A stretch of 9,999 nt of DNA from DAOTTW01 sp034437615 (GCA_034437615.1 DAOTTW010000431.1:1-9999); one strand, 5' to 3'. Positions 1 to 7,261 are shown, counted from the stretch's first letter. A program made the numbers and translations. The notes: generated by a model from the sequence alone, not told the origin.

Positions 1-2549
1 TCATCCAAGTAGACATCCAGACGCCCACGCACGAATTCAAGCACCTGCTCCTGTGTGGGCACGTCCACCGTCAGCGGTTGCGCCTGTGCGACGGCACGCA
101 GCAGCAGCGCCAAATCCACATTAATCTGCTTGCCAATCAGGATTTGCACCACACCCAACGCCGCACGCCGCAGCCCGTAAGGGTCCGAGGTCGATTTTGG
201 GGCAAGGCCCGCCGCAAATAACCCCACGAGGCTATCCAGCTTATCGGCCAGCGCCAGCAATGCGCCGGCTGTGCTGGCGGGGATGTCGTCGTCGGCGCTG
301 CGCGGCTGCCAGTGCTCGAAGATGGCGTTCGCAACGGCTGCGGGGTAATTTTCCTTCAGCGCATACTCGCGGCCCATCGTCCCCTGCAATGAGGTCATCT
401 CGACCACCATCTGCGTTGCGAGGTCGGCCTTTGCGATGTGGGCGGCGCGTTGCGCAATGCCGACCTCTGACGCATCCACGCCGATCATATCGCCTAGCGG
501 CGCGATGAGGCCGGCGATGCGCTCGTTTTTCTGCTGCATACTGCCGAGTTTTTCCTGAAAGGTCAGCGTGCCCAGGCGCGGCAAGTAAGCCTCTAACGGC
601 TGCTTCATGTCCTCTTGATAGAAGAAATCCGCATCCGAGAAGCGTGCTTTGAGCACCTGCTCATTGCCATGAGTCACTTTTTCCAGGTATTCTTTGTCGC
701 CGTTGCGCACGGCGATGAAATACGGCAGCAGCGCCCCGTCTGCTTTCTGCACCGGGAAATAGCGTTGCTTGTCGCGCATGACCGTCACCAGCACATCACG
801 CGGCAAGGCCAGAAAACGCTCGTCAAATTGGCCAAGCAGGGCAGTCGGTGCTTCTACCAGATTCGTGACTTCATCCAGCAAGGCCGGGTCATCGGGGATG
901 CTGCCGCCGACGCTATCCGCCAACGCTTCGATCTGCGTTCTGATGGCATCCCGACGCGCTTCACGATCTAAATAGATATTATCGGCCTGCATCGCCTTCA
1001 GGTAGGCGTCATAGTGCGCAACCTCAAGCTCCGGTGACCCATATGGCCGCAGGCCGCGTGTGATATGGCCGCTGATGACGCCCGCATACTGAAACGGGAT
1101 GACCGTCTCACCGAACAGCGCCACAAGCCAGCGGATAGGCCGCGAAAACGCGATGTCTGTGGCGTTCCAGCGCATCGACTTGCCGAACTTGAGGCCCTCA
1201 ATCAGCCTGGGTAGCGCTTCGGTCAGCACATGCGTAGCAGGTTGGCCCGCGTTGCGCACCACCGCCGTCACGTACTGGCCGCCGTCGATTTCTGCGACCT
1301 GCAAATCCGCCACATCAACGCCGCGCCCCCGCGCAAAGCCGATGGCCGCCTTCGTGGGTTCGCCATCCTTAAAAGCACGGTCTGCGGGTGGCCCCTTCGC
1401 GACGAATTCTTCATCGGTCTGGCGTGGCGCGACCTGCTGCGCAGCCACCACGATGCGGCGCGGCGTCGCAAATACAGCCAACCCCGCATAGCTCAGGCGC
1501 AGATCAGCCAGCATTTGCGGCGCACTGAGCTTGAGTTGCTCTATCACGGCGTCCACATCCTGCGCGGGTAATTCCTCGACGCCGATTTCCAGCAATAGAT
1601 CAGCCGCTTGTGTGGGTGCAGGCGGCTGCGTGGGTGTGAATTCCGGCAGCGGCAGCACCCAGTTCGCGCCTTTCTTGGTCAGCGGATGGCCCATCGCCTC
1701 ACGCTGCTCAGCGTAGGCACGTGTGACGTTGCGCGTCATATCGCGCATTCGCCGGAAGTAGCTGGCGCGTTCCGTCACGCCGATAGCGCCGCGTGTATCC
1801 AGCACATTAAACAGGTGGCTGCACTTCAGCACGTAATCATAGGCGCTGATAATCGCCTCACCCTCCAGCGCATTGGTGACTTCATGCTCATACGTATCGT
1901 AGACCATACGCAGCGCGTCCACGTCGGCCACTTCAAAGTAGTAGCGGCAATGGGCGATTTCCTCCGGCAGCAGCATATCGCCATAGGTGATACCGGGCAT
2001 CCAATCAATATCCCACACGGAATCCTTGTCTTGCAGCGCCAACACGATGCGCTCGATACCATACGTGATTTCCACGCTGACCACGCTCTGATCCATGCCA
2101 CCGGCCTGCTGAAAATACGTAAACTGCGTGATTTCCTGCCCATCGAGCCAGACTTCCCAGCCCAGGCCCCACGCACCCAGCGCGGGCGATTCCCAGTTGT
2201 CCTCCACGAAGCGGATGTCGTGTTCACGTTGGCTGATGCCGAGCGCTGCCAGCGATTGCAGGTAGAGTTCCTGCGGGTTGCCGGGGTCCGGCTTCAGGAT
2301 GACCTGATACTGATAGAACTTCTGCATTCGGTTCGGGTTTTCGCCATAGCGCCCATCATCGGGGCGCACGCTCGGTTCAACGTAGGCCACGCGCCAGGGT
2401 TCCGGCCCCAACACGCGCAGCAGGGTCGCCGGGTTGCCCGTGCCCGCGCCCACCTGCACGTTATACGGCTCCCAGACGACGCAGCCCTGATCGGACCAGA
2501 AATTATGCAATTTGAGGATGACTTGCTGAAAAGTGAGTGGTTGCGACAT
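1..2549 (-). CDS. glyQS: Glycyl-tRNA synthetase, fused alpha-beta (GlyQS), C-terminus cut by window edge
   Basis: Charges tRNA-Gly with glycine in the cytoplasm. It reads on the minus strand from ATG at 2549-2547 and stays open for 849 codons to the left edge. Residues 1 to about 300 are the class II alpha subunit: GAGTGNPAT (34-42), RPDDGRYGENPNR (62-74), the segment 115-134 with VEDNWESP and GAWGLGWEVW, and EITYGIERI (160-168). A short Pro/Thr/Ala-rich linker (about 303-315) leads into the beta subunit, which opens with LLLEIGVEELP near 318. Later beta signatures are FATPRRI, FSRPIRWLVALF, VMRDKQRYFPV, an HD-like stretch near 707-725 (KADLATQMVVEM then LQG) and DKLDSLVG near 769. Fused family members are roughly 1,000 residues, so about 150 residues, including the DALR-type anticodon-binding domain, should lie outside. 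AAGG at 2559-2556 is six bases from the ATG. Most bacteria encode the subunits separately, but fusions are known, for example in Chlamydia. Confidence 0.97.
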   Translation of the reverse strand, partial: MSQPLTFQQVILKLHNFWSDQGCVVWEPYNVQVGAGTGNPATLLRVLGPEPWRVAYVEPSVRPDDGRYGENPNRMQKFYQYQVILKPDPGNPQELYLQSLAALGISQREHDIRFVEDNWESPALGAWGLGWEVWLDGQEITQFTYFQQAGGMDQSVVSVEITYGIERIVLALQDKDSVWDIDWMPGITYGDMLLPEEIAHCRYYFEVADVDALRMVYDTYEHEVTNALEGEAIISAYDYVLKCSHLFNVLDTRGAIGVTERASYFRRMRDMTRNVTRAYAEQREAMGHPLTKKGANWVLPLPEFTPTQPPAPTQAADLLLEIGVEELPAQDVDAVIEQLKLSAPQMLADLRLSYAGLAVFATPRRIVVAAQQVAPRQTDEEFVAKGPPADRAFKDGEPTKAAIGFARGRGVDVADLQVAEIDGGQYVTAVVRNAGQPATHVLTEALPRLIEGLKFGKSMRWNATDIAFSRPIRWLVALFGETVIPFQYAGVISGHITRGLRPYGSPELEVAHYDAYLKAMQADNIYLDREARRDAIRTQIEALADSVGGSIPDDPALLDEVTNLVEAPTALLGQFDERFLALPRDVLVTVMRDKQRYFPVQKADGALLPYFIAVRNGDKEYLEKVTHGNEQVLKARFSDADFFYQEDMKQPLEAYLPRLGTLTFQEKLGSMQQKNERIAGLIAPLGDMIGVDASEVGIAQRAAHIAKADLATQMVVEMTSLQGTMGREYALKENYPAAVANAIFEHWQPRSADDDIPASTAGALLALADKLDSLVGLFAAGLAPKSTSDPYGLRRAALGVVQILIGKQINVDLALLLRAVAQAQPLTVDVPTQEQVLEFVRGRLDVYLD

Positions 2550-2603
2550 AATCGGCCTTGTGTGTGTCGTGTGTGATGCATGTCTATCAAACGGAATAGC
2601 ATG

Positions 2604-2609
2604 TATTAT
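2604..2609 (+). promoter_or_regulatory. Candidate -10 box for the DUF4058 gene, overlapping the divergent GlyRS -10
   Basis: TATTAT sits 33 bases before the chosen ATG at 2643 and shares five of its six positions with the minus-strand TATAAT at 2610-2605. The -35 position 17 bp upstream (TGTCTA) is a poor match. It is the only -10-like sequence I see in the short spacer for this orientation. Confidence 0.4.
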
Positions 2610-2610
2610 A
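2605..2610 (-). promoter_or_regulatory. Candidate -10 box of the GlyRS promoter
   Basis: On the minus strand the sequence reads a perfect TATAAT, 55 bases before the GlyRS ATG, which implies a leader of roughly 48 nt. No convincing TTGACA-like -35 is found 16-18 bp upstream. The leader is too short for a T-box riboswitch. The box overlaps a plus-strand -10-like hexamer that serves the divergent gene. Confidence 0.55.
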
Positions 2611-2642
2611 GGGTTGCTGAGTGTATTTCGCGAGGTGGCATC

Positions 2643-3500
2643 ATGCCCACACACGTTAACCACAACCTGTACCCCGGCGTCAACGCGCACCTGAACAGCG
2701 TGCTACAAGAGCCATATGGCCGCTGGCTCGGTTTTCACTCGACGCACATCAACACAGTACGAGATTATCTCGATGCGCGTTTACCGGATGCGTACTACGC
2801 ATCCGTTGAAGGATCGCTACAAATCCGCACCGACGATGACCCAGCGCCCAGCAACACACGCGCTGATGTGCTGGTCTGGAGCAATGACACAGCCACGCAA
2901 AGCCAACCCAGCACATCTGCAACCGACCCCACCATGACACTAGAGCTACAAACGGCCATCCCCGATACGCTGAACCCGCCGATGAGCGTCGTTATCCGTC
3001 AAGCGCGTGATGATACACCCATCACCCGCATCGAAGTGCTTTCCCCCGGCAACAAACCACCCGGCGCACATTACGCCGTCTATCGCGCTAAACGCAGCGA
3101 AGCCCTGCTGAGCGGCTTACGCTGCGTTGAAATTGATTATCTGCACGAACATGCTCCCACCATCGAACACATCCCAAGCTATGCGGACCAGCAAGACGGT
3201 GCTTACCCCTGCTACATCATCAGCATGAATCCAGATGCGCAGCCAGCAAATGCGCAGGTGCAGGTGTATGGTGTGGGTGTGCTGCAAGCGCTGCCGACGG
3301 TTGCAGTACCGCTAGCCGGGGATGATGTGATCGCTGTCGATTTTGGGATGGTATACAAGCAAGCCAGCGAAAAGCGGGCCTTCTTGCGGCTGGTCGATTA
3401 TGCACAGGAACCCGTGAATTTTGCCGCCTACACGCCAGCAGATCAGCAAGCCATCCGCGCATTTATGGCGCAGGTCGCCACAGGCCAACCCCCTGAATAA
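2643..3500 (+). CDS. DUF4058 family protein
   Basis: A 285-residue protein of unknown biochemical function, assigned to DUF4058, a family seen mainly in Chloroflexota, Cyanobacteria and Planctomycetes. The match rests on the family's landmarks: a short N-terminal YPGVNAHLN element standing for the usual PFPGMDPYLE, then W.GFH, a LPDAYYASVE segment, IEVLSPGNK at about 130-138, the tyrosine/lysine stretch YRAKRSEALL, VEIDYL at 162-167, and a C-terminal LPTVAVPL. No signal peptide or membrane segment is visible, so it is probably cytoplasmic. I chose ATG 2643 because GAGGTGG at 2632-2638 lies just upstream. The ATG at 2580 would add 21 residues, lacks a Shine-Dalgarno and would start upstream of the likely promoter. 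It is divergent from GlyRS and followed after 69 bp by a separately promoted amidohydrolase gene. It appears intact. The family assignment is from memory of motifs. Confidence 0.85.
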   Translation: MPTHVNHNLYPGVNAHLNSVLQEPYGRWLGFHSTHINTVRDYLDARLPDAYYASVEGSLQIRTDDDPAPSNTRADVLVWSNDTATQSQPSTSATDPTMTLELQTAIPDTLNPPMSVVIRQARDDTPITRIEVLSPGNKPPGAHYAVYRAKRSEALLSGLRCVEIDYLHEHAPTIEHIPSYADQQDGAYPCYIISMNPDAQPANAQVQVYGVGVLQALPTVAVPLAGDDVIAVDFGMVYKQASEKRAFLRLVDYAQEPVNFAAYTPADQQAIRAFMAQVATGQPPE

Positions 3501-3510
3501 TGCGCAACGG

Positions 3511-3519
3511 TGCTATAAT
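3511..3519 (+). promoter_or_regulatory. Extended -10 promoter of the nitrilase-family gene
   Basis: TGCTATAAT is a consensus extended -10 (TGn plus perfect TATAAT), starting 10 bases after the DUF4058 stop and ending 50 bases before the next ATG. The -35 position is CCCTGA, with no real match, as expected for extended -10 promoters. It suggests this gene is transcribed separately from the one before it. Confidence 0.65.
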
Positions 3520-3569
3520 CAGCGCGTTTATGCCACATTGCCAAGATCAAGATAAGGATGTAACGAACG

Positions 3570-4364
3570 ATGGCAAAATTATCTATCACGCTGGCGCAGA
3601 TGCAGATTGTATATGGTGACCAGCGCCGAAACCTCGCCACATTAGAGCGCCTGATGACACAGGCAGGCGCATCAGGCCGCAAAAGCAACATGATCGTCTT
3701 CCCGGAATTGTGGTCAACGGGTTATGACCTGGAAAACGCCAAAGCGCACGCCAGCGAGATGAACAAGGGCATGTTCGCGAAGCTATCGAACCTGGCCACA
3801 CAGCACAAAATCGTGCTGGTGGGGTCGTTGCTGGAAAAGCGCGGCATCGAAGTGGCCAACAGCGCGCCGCTATTCGCGCCCAATGGCCGCATGATGGGCA
3901 TCTACCGCAAAACGCACCTGTTCCCGTTGATGGAAGAAGATAAATATTTGCAGCCAGGGCCATCCGCCATCACCATTGATCTGCCCTGGGGCAATACCGG
4001 CATCGCGATCTGCTACGACCTGCGCTTCCCGGAGCTTTTCCGCAAGTACGTGCACAACGACGCCACCCGCCTGATCGTCATCCCCGCAGAGTGGCCGCTT
4101 GAACGCATCGACCACTGGCGTGCCCTGCTAATTGCCCGCGCTATCGAAAACCAGTGCTTCATCGCGGCCTGCAACGCCGCTGGCGAGACGAACGGCACCG
4201 TTTTCGGCGGTCATTCCATGATTGTCGATCCCTGGGGCAAAATCGTCATCGAAGCCGGCGAAACACCCCAGCTTGTCACAGGTGAAATCGAACTCGATGA
4301 AGTAGACGCCGCACGCGAGCGCATCCCTGTCAACGACAGCCTGCGTTTCGACATTTACCAGTAG
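3570..4364 (+). CDS. Carbon-nitrogen hydrolase (nitrilase superfamily, omega-amidase-like)
   Basis: A 264-residue enzyme of the nitrilase superfamily, predicted to hydrolyse a carbon-nitrogen bond, most likely a small amide. The Glu-Lys-Cys triad is complete: E46 in VFPELW, K114 in YRKTHLF and C148 in ICYDLRFPELFR. The length matches a stand-alone single-domain member with no transferase or synthetase fusion and no signal peptide, so it should be a cytoplasmic oligomer. The CYDLRFPE signature fits the group holding omega-amidases (Nit2, YafV) and related 2-oxoacid amidases of the methionine salvage and glutamine transaminase routes, but the substrate cannot be read from the sequence. The start is supported by AAGGA at 3554-3558 upstream of ATG 3570. 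No transaminase or salvage gene lies next to it, so context does not narrow the substrate. It is intact. Confidence 0.93.
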   Translation: MAKLSITLAQMQIVYGDQRRNLATLERLMTQAGASGRKSNMIVFPELWSTGYDLENAKAHASEMNKGMFAKLSNLATQHKIVLVGSLLEKRGIEVANSAPLFAPNGRMMGIYRKTHLFPLMEEDKYLQPGPSAITIDLPWGNTGIAICYDLRFPELFRKYVHNDATRLIVIPAEWPLERIDHWRALLIARAIENQCFIAACNAAGETNGTVFGGHSMIVDPWGKIVIEAGETPQLVTGEIELDEVDAARERIPVNDSLRFDIYQ

Positions 4365-4390
4365 CCTGCCTGCTAAGCTGAGCCTCTTTC

Positions 4391-4423
4391 GCAGCCGCAG
4401 AGCGCTGCTTGCCGTTTGTTTTT
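4391..4423 (+). terminator. Weak candidate terminator after the nitrilase-family gene
   Basis: GCAGC (4391-4395) can pair with GCTGC (4404-4408) across an eight-base loop. A tighter alternative pairs GCAG (4397-4400) with CTGC (4405-4408). A T-rich run (TTTGTTTTT) begins at about 4415, six bases past the stem. The short stem and the delayed T-run make this a weak intrinsic terminator at best. Its position between a stop codon and a new promoter is right. Confidence 0.3.
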
Positions 4424-4440
4424 GGTTGAGACGCACCAAA
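4421..4440. other. Short dyad upstream of the gatC promoter
   Basis: TTTGGT (4421-4426) and ACCAAA (4435-4440) form a perfect inverted repeat with an eight-base spacer, lying 20-40 bp upstream of the gatC -10. It could be an operator half-site pair or part of an extended terminator structure. A six-base dyad in AT-richer DNA can also arise by chance. Confidence 0.2.
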
Positions 4441-4457
4441 CAATTGTCAGGGGCTTA

Positions 4458-4466
4458 TGATACAAT
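4458..4466 (+). promoter_or_regulatory. Extended -10 promoter of the gatC-response regulator-guaA cluster
   Basis: TGATACAAT matches the extended -10 pattern TGnTANAAT and ends 28 bases before ATG 4495. There is no recognisable -35. No other promoter-like sequence is visible before gatC, and the two downstream genes are packed too tightly to need their own, so this probably drives all three. Confidence 0.55.
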
Positions 4467-4494
4467 GGTCGGCATGAGATAAGACACGAAAGCC

Positions 4495-4824
4495 ATGCTA
4501 ACAAAGGACTTGCGCAACGTGCCAGAACAAAAAATGCTCTCAAATGATGAGGTGCGTGCTATTGCGGAATTGGCCAAGCTGGACCTGACCGAAGCTGAGA
4601 TTGCAACCTATGCCGCGCAAATCTCGGAAATTCTGGAAGCGTTCCAGCTTTTGCAAGAGGCCGACACATCGCAGATCGAACCGATAACCTCCGTGCTGCC
4701 GTTGCGCTCTGTCATGCGAGCAGACGCCACCGAAACGCCGCTTGAGCCGGCAGCAGCGACCAGCAACGCCCCCCGTGCACGCTCAGACCAATTCCACGTC
4801 GCAGCCGTGCTGAGCGACGAATAA
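4495..4824 (+). CDS. gatC: Asp-tRNA(Asn)/Glu-tRNA(Gln) amidotransferase subunit C
   Basis: Small subunit of the GatCAB amidotransferase, which converts Glu-tRNAGln (and in many bacteria Asp-tRNAAsn) to Gln- or Asn-tRNA. GatC is a belt-like chaperone linking GatA and GatB. The signature is the N-terminal EVRAIAELAKLDLTEAEI, followed by the QISEILEAFQLLQEAD helix, the IEPITSVLPLRSVMRAD segment and a FHVAAVL-type C-terminus. The reading frame from ATG 4495 gives 109 residues, slightly long. GTG 4519 has AAAGGA at 4503-4508 ten bases upstream and gives 101 residues, nearer the usual 95-100. ATG 4534 gives 96 residues but lacks a Shine-Dalgarno. I keep 4495 as the outer limit; GTG 4519 is a serious alternative. 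gatA and gatB are not adjacent, so the other subunits must be encoded elsewhere. It leads the gatC-response regulator-guaA cluster, with 21 bp before the next start. Confidence 0.92.
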   Translation: MLTKDLRNVPEQKMLSNDEVRAIAELAKLDLTEAEIATYAAQISEILEAFQLLQEADTSQIEPITSVLPLRSVMRADATETPLEPAAATSNAPRARSDQFHVAAVLSDE

Positions 4825-4845
4825 CACAGGCTAAAGGGTGCGATC

Positions 4846-5670
4846 ATGGCGAACAATCGGCTGCTGCTGATCGAAGACGATTATGATGTGGCGGAAATGC
4901 TGCTGATGTACTTTCAGTCGATGGACTACGAGGTGCTACACGCCGATAACGGCAGCGAAGGCATTCAGGTAGCACGCAACAAGTTTCCGAATCTGATTCT
5001 GCTGGATATTATGCTGCCGGATATGGACGGCTACGATGTCTGTGTACGCTTGCGCAACCTCTCATTGACCAAGTACATCCCGACGATATTTCTGACGCAA
5101 CGCGACGAACGCGGCTCAAAGGTCCGGGGGCTGGAACTCGGCGCGGATGATTACATCACCAAACCCTTCGATATTGACGAGCTACGCCTGCGCGTCGAAA
5201 GTTCCATCCGGCGGGCCACCCGCGAGCACCTGCATGAACCCCGCACGGGCCTGCCGACTGGCCCGCTAGTCGATGAAGAACTCAAGGCCCGCCGCAGCAA
5301 GAACGCACACGTCTTGCGCTTGCGCATCACAGGCTTCGATAGCTATTCGGATGTGTATAGCTTCATGGCCGCCAACGATGTCATCTATCATGCGGGTAAG
5401 ATCATCCGTGACGTGCTCTCCGAAATGGGCAGCGAAGATGATTTTGTGGGCATCACAAGCGATGATTTTCTGGTCGCCACTTATGCAGACGATCAGCAGG
5501 CGCTCTCGGAGACGATTAACAAGCGTTTTAGCGATCAGGTGCGCACCTTCTATACCTTCACTGACGCCAATCGCGGCGGCATCATCCTGCAACCGGGTAG
5601 CGAAGACGAGCACTTCTTGCCGATTATGCGCTTCGACATCCAGCCACACAGCAGCGACGAGACGCCATGA
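4846..5670 (+). CDS. Response regulator with degenerate GGDEF-like output domain
   Basis: A 274-residue two-component response regulator. Residues 1-120 are a complete receiver domain: the acidic pocket at D11/D12, phosphoacceptor D54 in LLDIMLPDMDGYD, T84, and K106 in YITKPF. The rest, about 130-260, has the outline of a GGDEF (diguanylate cyclase) domain: a TGLP element at 134-137, where active enzymes have DxLTGLPNR, and the hairpin where GG(D/E)EF should be, which here reads TSDDF (204-208). The two glycines are lost, so cyclase activity is unlikely. It may serve as a dimerisation, nucleotide-binding or protein-binding output. There is no DNA-binding domain. AAAGGG at 4833-4838 supports ATG 4846. 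No histidine kinase lies in the window, so it is an orphan here. Its stop overlaps the guaA start (ATGA at 5667-5670), pointing to co-translation. The receiver call is firm; the GGDEF ancestry is a motif-level judgement. Confidence 0.9.
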   Translation: MANNRLLLIEDDYDVAEMLLMYFQSMDYEVLHADNGSEGIQVARNKFPNLILLDIMLPDMDGYDVCVRLRNLSLTKYIPTIFLTQRDERGSKVRGLELGADDYITKPFDIDELRLRVESSIRRATREHLHEPRTGLPTGPLVDEELKARRSKNAHVLRLRITGFDSYSDVYSFMAANDVIYHAGKIIRDVLSEMGSEDDFVGITSDDFLVATYADDQQALSETINKRFSDQVRTFYTFTDANRGGIILQPGSEDEHFLPIMRFDIQPHSSDETP

Positions 5671-7247
5671 AAGCGCAGCCTTTACAGACCAGCGAACTCG
5701 AAGATTTGCGCCGCGACGGGATCGCCGTGATTGATTACGGCTCGCAGTATACGCAGTTAATCGCACGCCGTCTGCGTGAACAGGGCGTCTATGCAGAGGT
5801 CTTCGCGCATGATGCCGACGCTAGCCTGATCGAACAGCACGCCCCACGCGGTTACGTGCTTTCTGGCGGCCCCAACAGCGTCTATGACCCCGATGCACCG
5901 ACATTGCCGCCGCACTTGCTGCAAACGGGCAAGCCCATCCTGGGCATTTGCTACGGCCTGCAAGCCCTGACGCACGCGCTAGGTGGTGAGGTCGCCGCCG
6001 CAGAGAAACGCGAATACGGGGATGCTATCGTGACGCACACGCTGCACAGCCCGCTACTCGATGGCTTGCCGACGGCGTTAGCAGTGTGGATGTCACATGG
6101 GGACCGCATCGAACAACCCCCGCAGGGCTTCGCGCCCCTGGCGCAATCCGAAAATTCGCCTTATGCCGCCATCGGCGATACCCAACGCAGCTTGTACGGT
6201 GTGCAATTTCACCCGGAAGTGCAGCACACACCGGATGGCGTCGCGCTGCTACGCAATTTCATCTTCGCGATTTGCGGTTGTGATGCCAAATGGTCGCCGG
6301 AAGCCTTCATCGAGGGCGCTATCAGGGCCATTCGTGAGCAAGTCGGCACAGAGCGCGTAATCCTGGGCCTTAGCGGGGGCGTGGATTCTGCGGTAGCGGG
6401 TACGCTGCTTCATCGGGCAGTGGGCGACCAACTGACGGCCATCTTCGTGAATAACGGTCTGCTGCGCAAAAACGAAGCCGAGCAAGTGCTCAGCGTCTTT
6501 CGTGAGGGGCGCGGCATGAACGTCGTCTATCACGACGCCACAGAAGAATTTCTGGATAAGCTGCAAGGCGTCACCGACCCCGAAAGCAAGCGCATCACAA
6601 TCGGCGGGCTGTTTATTGATGTCTTCAGCCACGAAGCCGAGCAGCTTCAGGGCGCGAAATTCCTCGCGCAAGGCACGATTTACCCCGATGTCATCGAGAG
6701 CGCATCCGGCAGCAAGACAGCGCACACCATCAAGAGCCATCACAACGTCGGCGGCCTGCCAGACGACTTGCATTTTGAACTGGTGGAACCCCTGCGCGAC
6801 CTGTTCAAAGACGAGGTGCGGCGCGTGGGCACGGCGCTGGGCCTGCCGGATAGCATCGTATGGCGGCAACCGTTCCCTGGGCCGGGGCTGGCGATCCGCT
6901 GCCTGGGCACAGTGACCCATGAACGCCTGCAAAAGCTACGCGCCGCCGATGCTATCTTCACCGAGGAACTGCGCAAGGCGGATATGCTGGTCGGCACCAC
7001 ATCACAGGCGTTTGCAGTGCTGCTACCCGTGCGGGCGGTTGGCGTGCAGGGCGACCAGCGCACCTACGAGGAGGTGGTTGTGTTGCGGGCCGTGCAGACC
7101 GACGATTTTATGACGGCGCGCTGGGCCTTGCTGCCGATGGAATTGTTGGCCCGCGTCAGCACGCGCATTACAAACGAGGTCGCTGGCATCAACCGCGTCA
7201 CCTATGACATCACCAGCAAGCCACCGGGTACTATCGAATGGGAATGA
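5667..7247 (+). CDS. guaA: GMP synthase (glutamine-hydrolysing)
   Basis: Converts XMP to GMP using ATP and glutamine-derived ammonia, the last step of de novo guanine nucleotide synthesis, in the cytoplasm. At 526 residues it is full length. The class I glutamine amidotransferase domain (about 18-205) carries DYGSQYTQLIARR, the nucleophile C95 in GICYG, and H182/E184 in GVQFHPEV. The ATP pyrophosphatase domain begins near 210, with the P-loop SGGVDS at 236-241. The C-terminal dimerisation domain contains RQPFPGPGLAIR and ends with the family's KPPGTIEWE. The start codon overlaps the preceding stop (ATGA) and lacks a strong Shine-Dalgarno, which fits translational coupling to the response regulator. 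The N-terminus is some 10 residues longer than typical before the DYGSQYTQ motif, so a slightly later start cannot be excluded. The gene ends 14 bp from the stop of a convergent gene. Confidence 0.98.
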   Translation: MKAQPLQTSELEDLRRDGIAVIDYGSQYTQLIARRLREQGVYAEVFAHDADASLIEQHAPRGYVLSGGPNSVYDPDAPTLPPHLLQTGKPILGICYGLQALTHALGGEVAAAEKREYGDAIVTHTLHSPLLDGLPTALAVWMSHGDRIEQPPQGFAPLAQSENSPYAAIGDTQRSLYGVQFHPEVQHTPDGVALLRNFIFAICGCDAKWSPEAFIEGAIRAIREQVGTERVILGLSGGVDSAVAGTLLHRAVGDQLTAIFVNNGLLRKNEAEQVLSVFREGRGMNVVYHDATEEFLDKLQGVTDPESKRITIGGLFIDVFSHEAEQLQGAKFLAQGTIYPDVIESASGSKTAHTIKSHHNVGGLPDDLHFELVEPLRDLFKDEVRRVGTALGLPDSIVWRQPFPGPGLAIRCLGTVTHERLQKLRAADAIFTEELRKADMLVGTTSQAFAVLLPVRAVGVQGDQRTYEEVVVLRAVQTDDFMTARWALLPMELLARVSTRITNEVAGINRVTYDITSKPPGTIEWE

Positions 7248-7261
7248 CGTTCAGCCTCACA

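Noticed and set aside
2560..2575. TG-rich simple repeat in the glycyl-tRNA synthetase leader
   Set aside because: Two short TGTGTG stretches broken by a C are too short and irregular to call a functional or phase-variable repeat.
1608..2576. A 322-codon plus-strand open frame
   Set aside because: It lies entirely opposite the alpha part and the linker of glycyl-tRNA synthetase, whose minus-strand frame matches family motifs throughout. The plus-strand product resembles nothing.
2550..2642. A T-box riboswitch controlling glycyl-tRNA synthetase
   Set aside because: The predicted leader is only about 50 nt, with no T-box core, no antiterminator/terminator pair and no stem I. The GAGGTGGCAT on the plus strand is the DUF4058 ribosome binding site.
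2580..2642. Upstream ATG 2580 as the start of the DUF4058 gene
   Set aside because: It has no Shine-Dalgarno and lies upstream of the likely -10 box, and the family N-terminus fits the ATG at 2643 behind GAGGTGG.
5266..5766. A 166-codon minus-strand open frame across the response regulator-guaA junction
   Set aside because: Both genes on the plus strand are well supported; the antisense product has no recognisable motif and no ribosome binding site.
6249..6932. A 227-codon minus-strand open frame inside guaA
   Set aside because: Antisense shadow of the guaA P-loop and dimerisation regions, which are fully conserved on the plus strand.
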